Part shown: positions 62,142 through 64,000 of the stretch, piece after piece
How positions within the stretch are numbered: the first letter of the stretch is position 1
How the letters are laid out: every line of letters starts with the position of its first letter
Assembly: GCA_963806045.1 (NCBI GenBank)
Contig: CAWDWP010000016.1
Location: 62,001-126,000 of the forward strand
DNA: 64,000 bases
Reading direction: 5' to 3'
From: DATCHW01 sp963806045
GTDB lineage: Bacteria > Bacteroidota > Ignavibacteria > Tepidaquicellales > Tepidaquicellaceae
Notes under the pieces: generated by a model
What the model was told of the DNA's origin: nothing
The model's database searches: none
The model's input: the letters and a program-made list of their open reading frames with translations, nothing else
Translations under genes and position numbers: made by a program

Positions 62142-62378
62142 TTAATAATCTCCTGTAATTATTTTATCATGCAGGTTTTCTGCATAGAACCGTATTACAC
62201 TACCGCATTCATCACACACATCTGCATAAAGATATTCCGGTTTTTTAGACACCAAAAATGATTTTTTCTCTTTCTCGAAATAAAATCTGAGAGGAGTATT
62301 GGAACCATTATCGGCATAAACCTGTACTTTATGAGTTATTTTTTCACTACTACAATAAATACATTTATTAATAGTCAT
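62142..62378 (-). CDS. Small zinc-ribbon protein, unknown function
   Basis: This 78-residue protein has two Cys pairs, CIYCSS near the start (residues 6-11) and CDECGS (about 55-60), spaced as in a single zinc ribbon. Between them is a beta-rich stretch (RFYFEKEKKSFLVSKK). It lies 34 bases after the mnmE stop and may be co-transcribed. I do not recognise the family. Confidence 0.65.
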   Translation of the reverse strand: MTINKCIYCSSEKITHKVQVYADNGSNTPLRFYFEKEKKSFLVSKKPEYLYADVCDECGSVIRFYAENLHDKIITGDY

Positions 62379-62412
62379 AATCCTATATTAAAGTTAATAG
62401 TTAAATAAAAAA

Positions 62413-63780
62413 TTACTTTCCGATGCAGAAGCGGGAAAAAATATTATTCAAAATATCATCGTTTGTGACTTCACCGGTTATTTCGCCCAGACTGTTTAAA
62501 GCGTTTCTTAAATCGACTGAAATGAATTCACCGGAGTATTTCATTTCTAAAGTTTGTAATGCAATTTTCAGAGATTCAATAACTTTTTCGAGACAGATTT
62601 TATGTCTTAAATTTGTTAGTATAGTTTTATTAGATTCTAATCTGTCTTCCGCGAATTTGAATTTTAATGACATTTCTTTTTTCAAATTCTCAATAGAACT
62701 GTCATCATATATTGAAATTTTACGACCTTCAAAGGTTTCAGGATTTTTTAATAAATCTGATTTCGAGAATATCTTCAAAGTTTTATCTTTTTCAATAAAG
62801 TTCTCATAAGACAGAATATCCTTTTTTAATACCTCCTGATTTTGCGAAGAATCAATGAGATAAAGAATCAAATCAGCATCTTTGATTTTTCCATATGTTC
62901 GATTTATGCCTTCACTCTCAATTTCATCCTCAGTTATTCTTAGACCTGCAGTATCAATGAGGTTAAATAATATCCCATTTATAATTAAGTTTTCCTGTAT
63001 AAAATCCCGAGTAGTCCCGGGTATCACACTGACAATGGCTCTTTGGGATTGCAAAAGAGAATTAAATAATGATGATTTTCCGCAATTAGGTTTTCCGGTT
63101 ATAACAAGCTGAACGCCATTTCTTATTATTTTCCCGGAAATATAGGTTTCCAGAATTCTATTTAAATCATCGATTATATTATTAATCAAACTTATTAATT
63201 CATTTTTTTTAACGAATTCTACGTCTTCTTCCGCGAAATCAAGTTCGAGTTCAATCAGGGAGGTGACATTAATTATATCCTGACGAATTTTACTTAAATA
63301 TTCCGAAAGTTTTCCTTCGAGCTGGTTAATTGAGGCTGAATGAGCCATATCTGTTTCCGAATTAATAAGTTCGGCAACTGCTTCAGCCTGAACGAGATCT
63401 ATTCTTCCGTTAAGAAAAGCCCTTTGGGTGAATTCACCGGGCTGGGCATAGCTGGCACCTTTTTTCAAAATGCAATTTATAATTTTTTCTGCAATAAGTC
63501 TGCCGCCGTGTGATGAGATTTCGATGGAGTCCTCACCTGTATACGAATTTGGATTTTTAAAAATTGATACCAGGACTTCATCAACAATAGAATTATCATC
63601 GAATATATATCCAAAATGAATAGTGTGAGTTGGGACCAGATTCGCATCAAAATATTTATCATTCCTGCGACTTTTTGAAAATATTCCTGAAATTATACTA
63701 AATGCATTTTCACCGGAAATTCTCATAACCGATATACCGCCGGTTCCTGCAGGTGTTGATATTGCGGTTATGGTATCCAT
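62413..63780 (-). CDS. mnmE: tRNA modification GTPase MnmE
   Basis: This 455-residue GTPase acts with MnmG to make cmnm5U34 in tRNA. It has an N-terminal formyl-THF-binding domain (DTITAISTPAGTGGISVMRI, PGEFTQRAFLNGRIDLVQAE). The inserted G domain has G1 GKPNCGKSSL, G3 DTAG and G4 SKSD, and the C-terminus ends in CIGK (Cys active site). It starts three bases after the stop of the permease gene. Confidence 0.96.
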   Translation of the reverse strand: MDTITAISTPAGTGGISVMRISGENAFSIISGIFSKSRRNDKYFDANLVPTHTIHFGYIFDDNSIVDEVLVSIFKNPNSYTGEDSIEISSHGGRLIAEKIINCILKKGASYAQPGEFTQRAFLNGRIDLVQAEAVAELINSETDMAHSASINQLEGKLSEYLSKIRQDIINVTSLIELELDFAEEDVEFVKKNELISLINNIIDDLNRILETYISGKIIRNGVQLVITGKPNCGKSSLFNSLLQSQRAIVSVIPGTTRDFIQENLIINGILFNLIDTAGLRITEDEIESEGINRTYGKIKDADLILYLIDSSQNQEVLKKDILSYENFIEKDKTLKIFSKSDLLKNPETFEGRKISIYDDSSIENLKKEMSLKFKFAEDRLESNKTILTNLRHKICLEKVIESLKIALQTLEMKYSGEFISVDLRNALNSLGEITGEVTNDDILNNIFSRFCIGK

Positions 63781-63783
63781 TAA

Positions 63784-64000
63784 CTATATATTTTTTCGTT
63801 TAAGAATTAACCAAATGAAAACCGGAGCCCCAATGAAGGAGGTTATTATTCCAACCGGAATTTCCGATGGTGCAATTATGGTTCGTGATAATAAATCAGC
63901 AATTACTAGAAAGATTGCACCGAGTAAAATAGAGAAAGGTATAGAATACCTGTAATCAGCTCCGATTATTAACCGGGCGATGTTTGGAATAATTAATCCT
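63784..64000 (-). CDS. FecCD-type ABC transporter permease, C-terminal end only
   Basis: The frame enters at the right edge and stops at 63784-63786, giving 71 residues: GLIIPNIARLIIGADYRYS, then ILLGAIFLVIADLLSRTI, PSEIPVGIITSFIGAPVF and LILKRKN. This is the C-terminus of BtuC/FecD-family permeases, which import vitamin B12, haem or ferric siderophores. The stop is three bases before the mnmE start. The substrate cannot be told from this part. Confidence 0.92.
   Translation of the reverse strand, partial: GLIIPNIARLIIGADYRYSIPFSILLGAIFLVIADLLSRTIIAPSEIPVGIITSFIGAPVFIWLILKRKNI

Noticed and set aside
1..64000. CRISPR arrays, rRNA genes, insertion sequences, prophage
   Set aside because: No regular 25-40 base repeats with spacers, no rRNA segments, no transposase, integrase or phage structural motifs were seen on either strand.

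Overview
The window is an AT-rich, densely packed bacterial chromosome segment. It probably comes from the Ignavibacteria or a close relative in the Bacteroidota/Chlorobiota group. The best marker is the secreted protein at 6222-7460, whose C-terminal type IX sorting domain carries the QNYPNPFNPTT signature typical of that lineage. Frequent TTG starts, weak ribosome binding sites and a Gram-negative LPS gene set (Kdo transferase, sedoheptulose-7-phosphate isomerase, family 9 glycosyltransferases) agree with this. There is no rRNA, CRISPR array, prophage or transposase. Two tRNA genes are present, Leu-CAG and Val-TAC.

Layout. 1-7.5 kb is an envelope and signalling block: a histidine kinase plus NtrC-type activator, a divergently encoded single-domain response regulator with two envelope genes, and another outer-membrane barrel. 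Two candidate sigma-54 promoters, each with a GACA/TGTC dyad upstream, suggest one local circuit. 7.6-10.9 kb encodes a two-subunit amine/imino-acid dehydrogenase. 11-12.7 kb is rplU-rpmA-mdh, closed by a strong terminator. 12.7-15.8 kb holds an RsbW-like kinase, a large barrel and a lone ABC ATPase. 16-20.5 kb is tRNA-Leu, recJ, yebC, ruvC, ruvA and ppa. 20.5-26.8 kb (minus strand) is nadB, a glycosyltransferase, a nitrilase and hrcA-grpE-dnaJ. 27-37.8 kb is an amino-acid block: livM-livG-livF, an aminotransferase, two glutamate dehydrogenase genes and a large receiver-plus-PPDK_N protein. 37.9-44.4 kb has a lipoprotein, upp, a RelA/SpoT protein, acpS, a HAD phosphatase and folC.

44.5-46.3 kb holds the most interesting system: a three-gene toxin-antitoxin operon of HipBST architecture (HTH protein, free HipA N-domain, compact HipA-like kinase with an N-terminal zinc ribbon). 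A series of TATATTGCAC-type palindromes lies upstream at about 60 bp intervals. 46.4-55.9 kb has wecB, nth, three family 9 glycosyltransferases, prs, a 2-oxoacid dehydrogenase E2 and a secreted subtilase. 55.9-61.9 kb (minus strand) is an apparently continuous run rplM-rpsI-rpsB-tsf-pyrH-frr-waaA-gmhA, which puts LPS genes downstream of translation genes. The end carries mnmE and a partial FecCD-type permease.

Quality warning. Between about 23.8 and 34.3 kb I count 14 single-base frameshifts in six genes whose catalytic motifs are otherwise intact. Most likely this is a stretch of poor consensus sequence rather than gene decay. Those genes are annotated at full reconstructed length.
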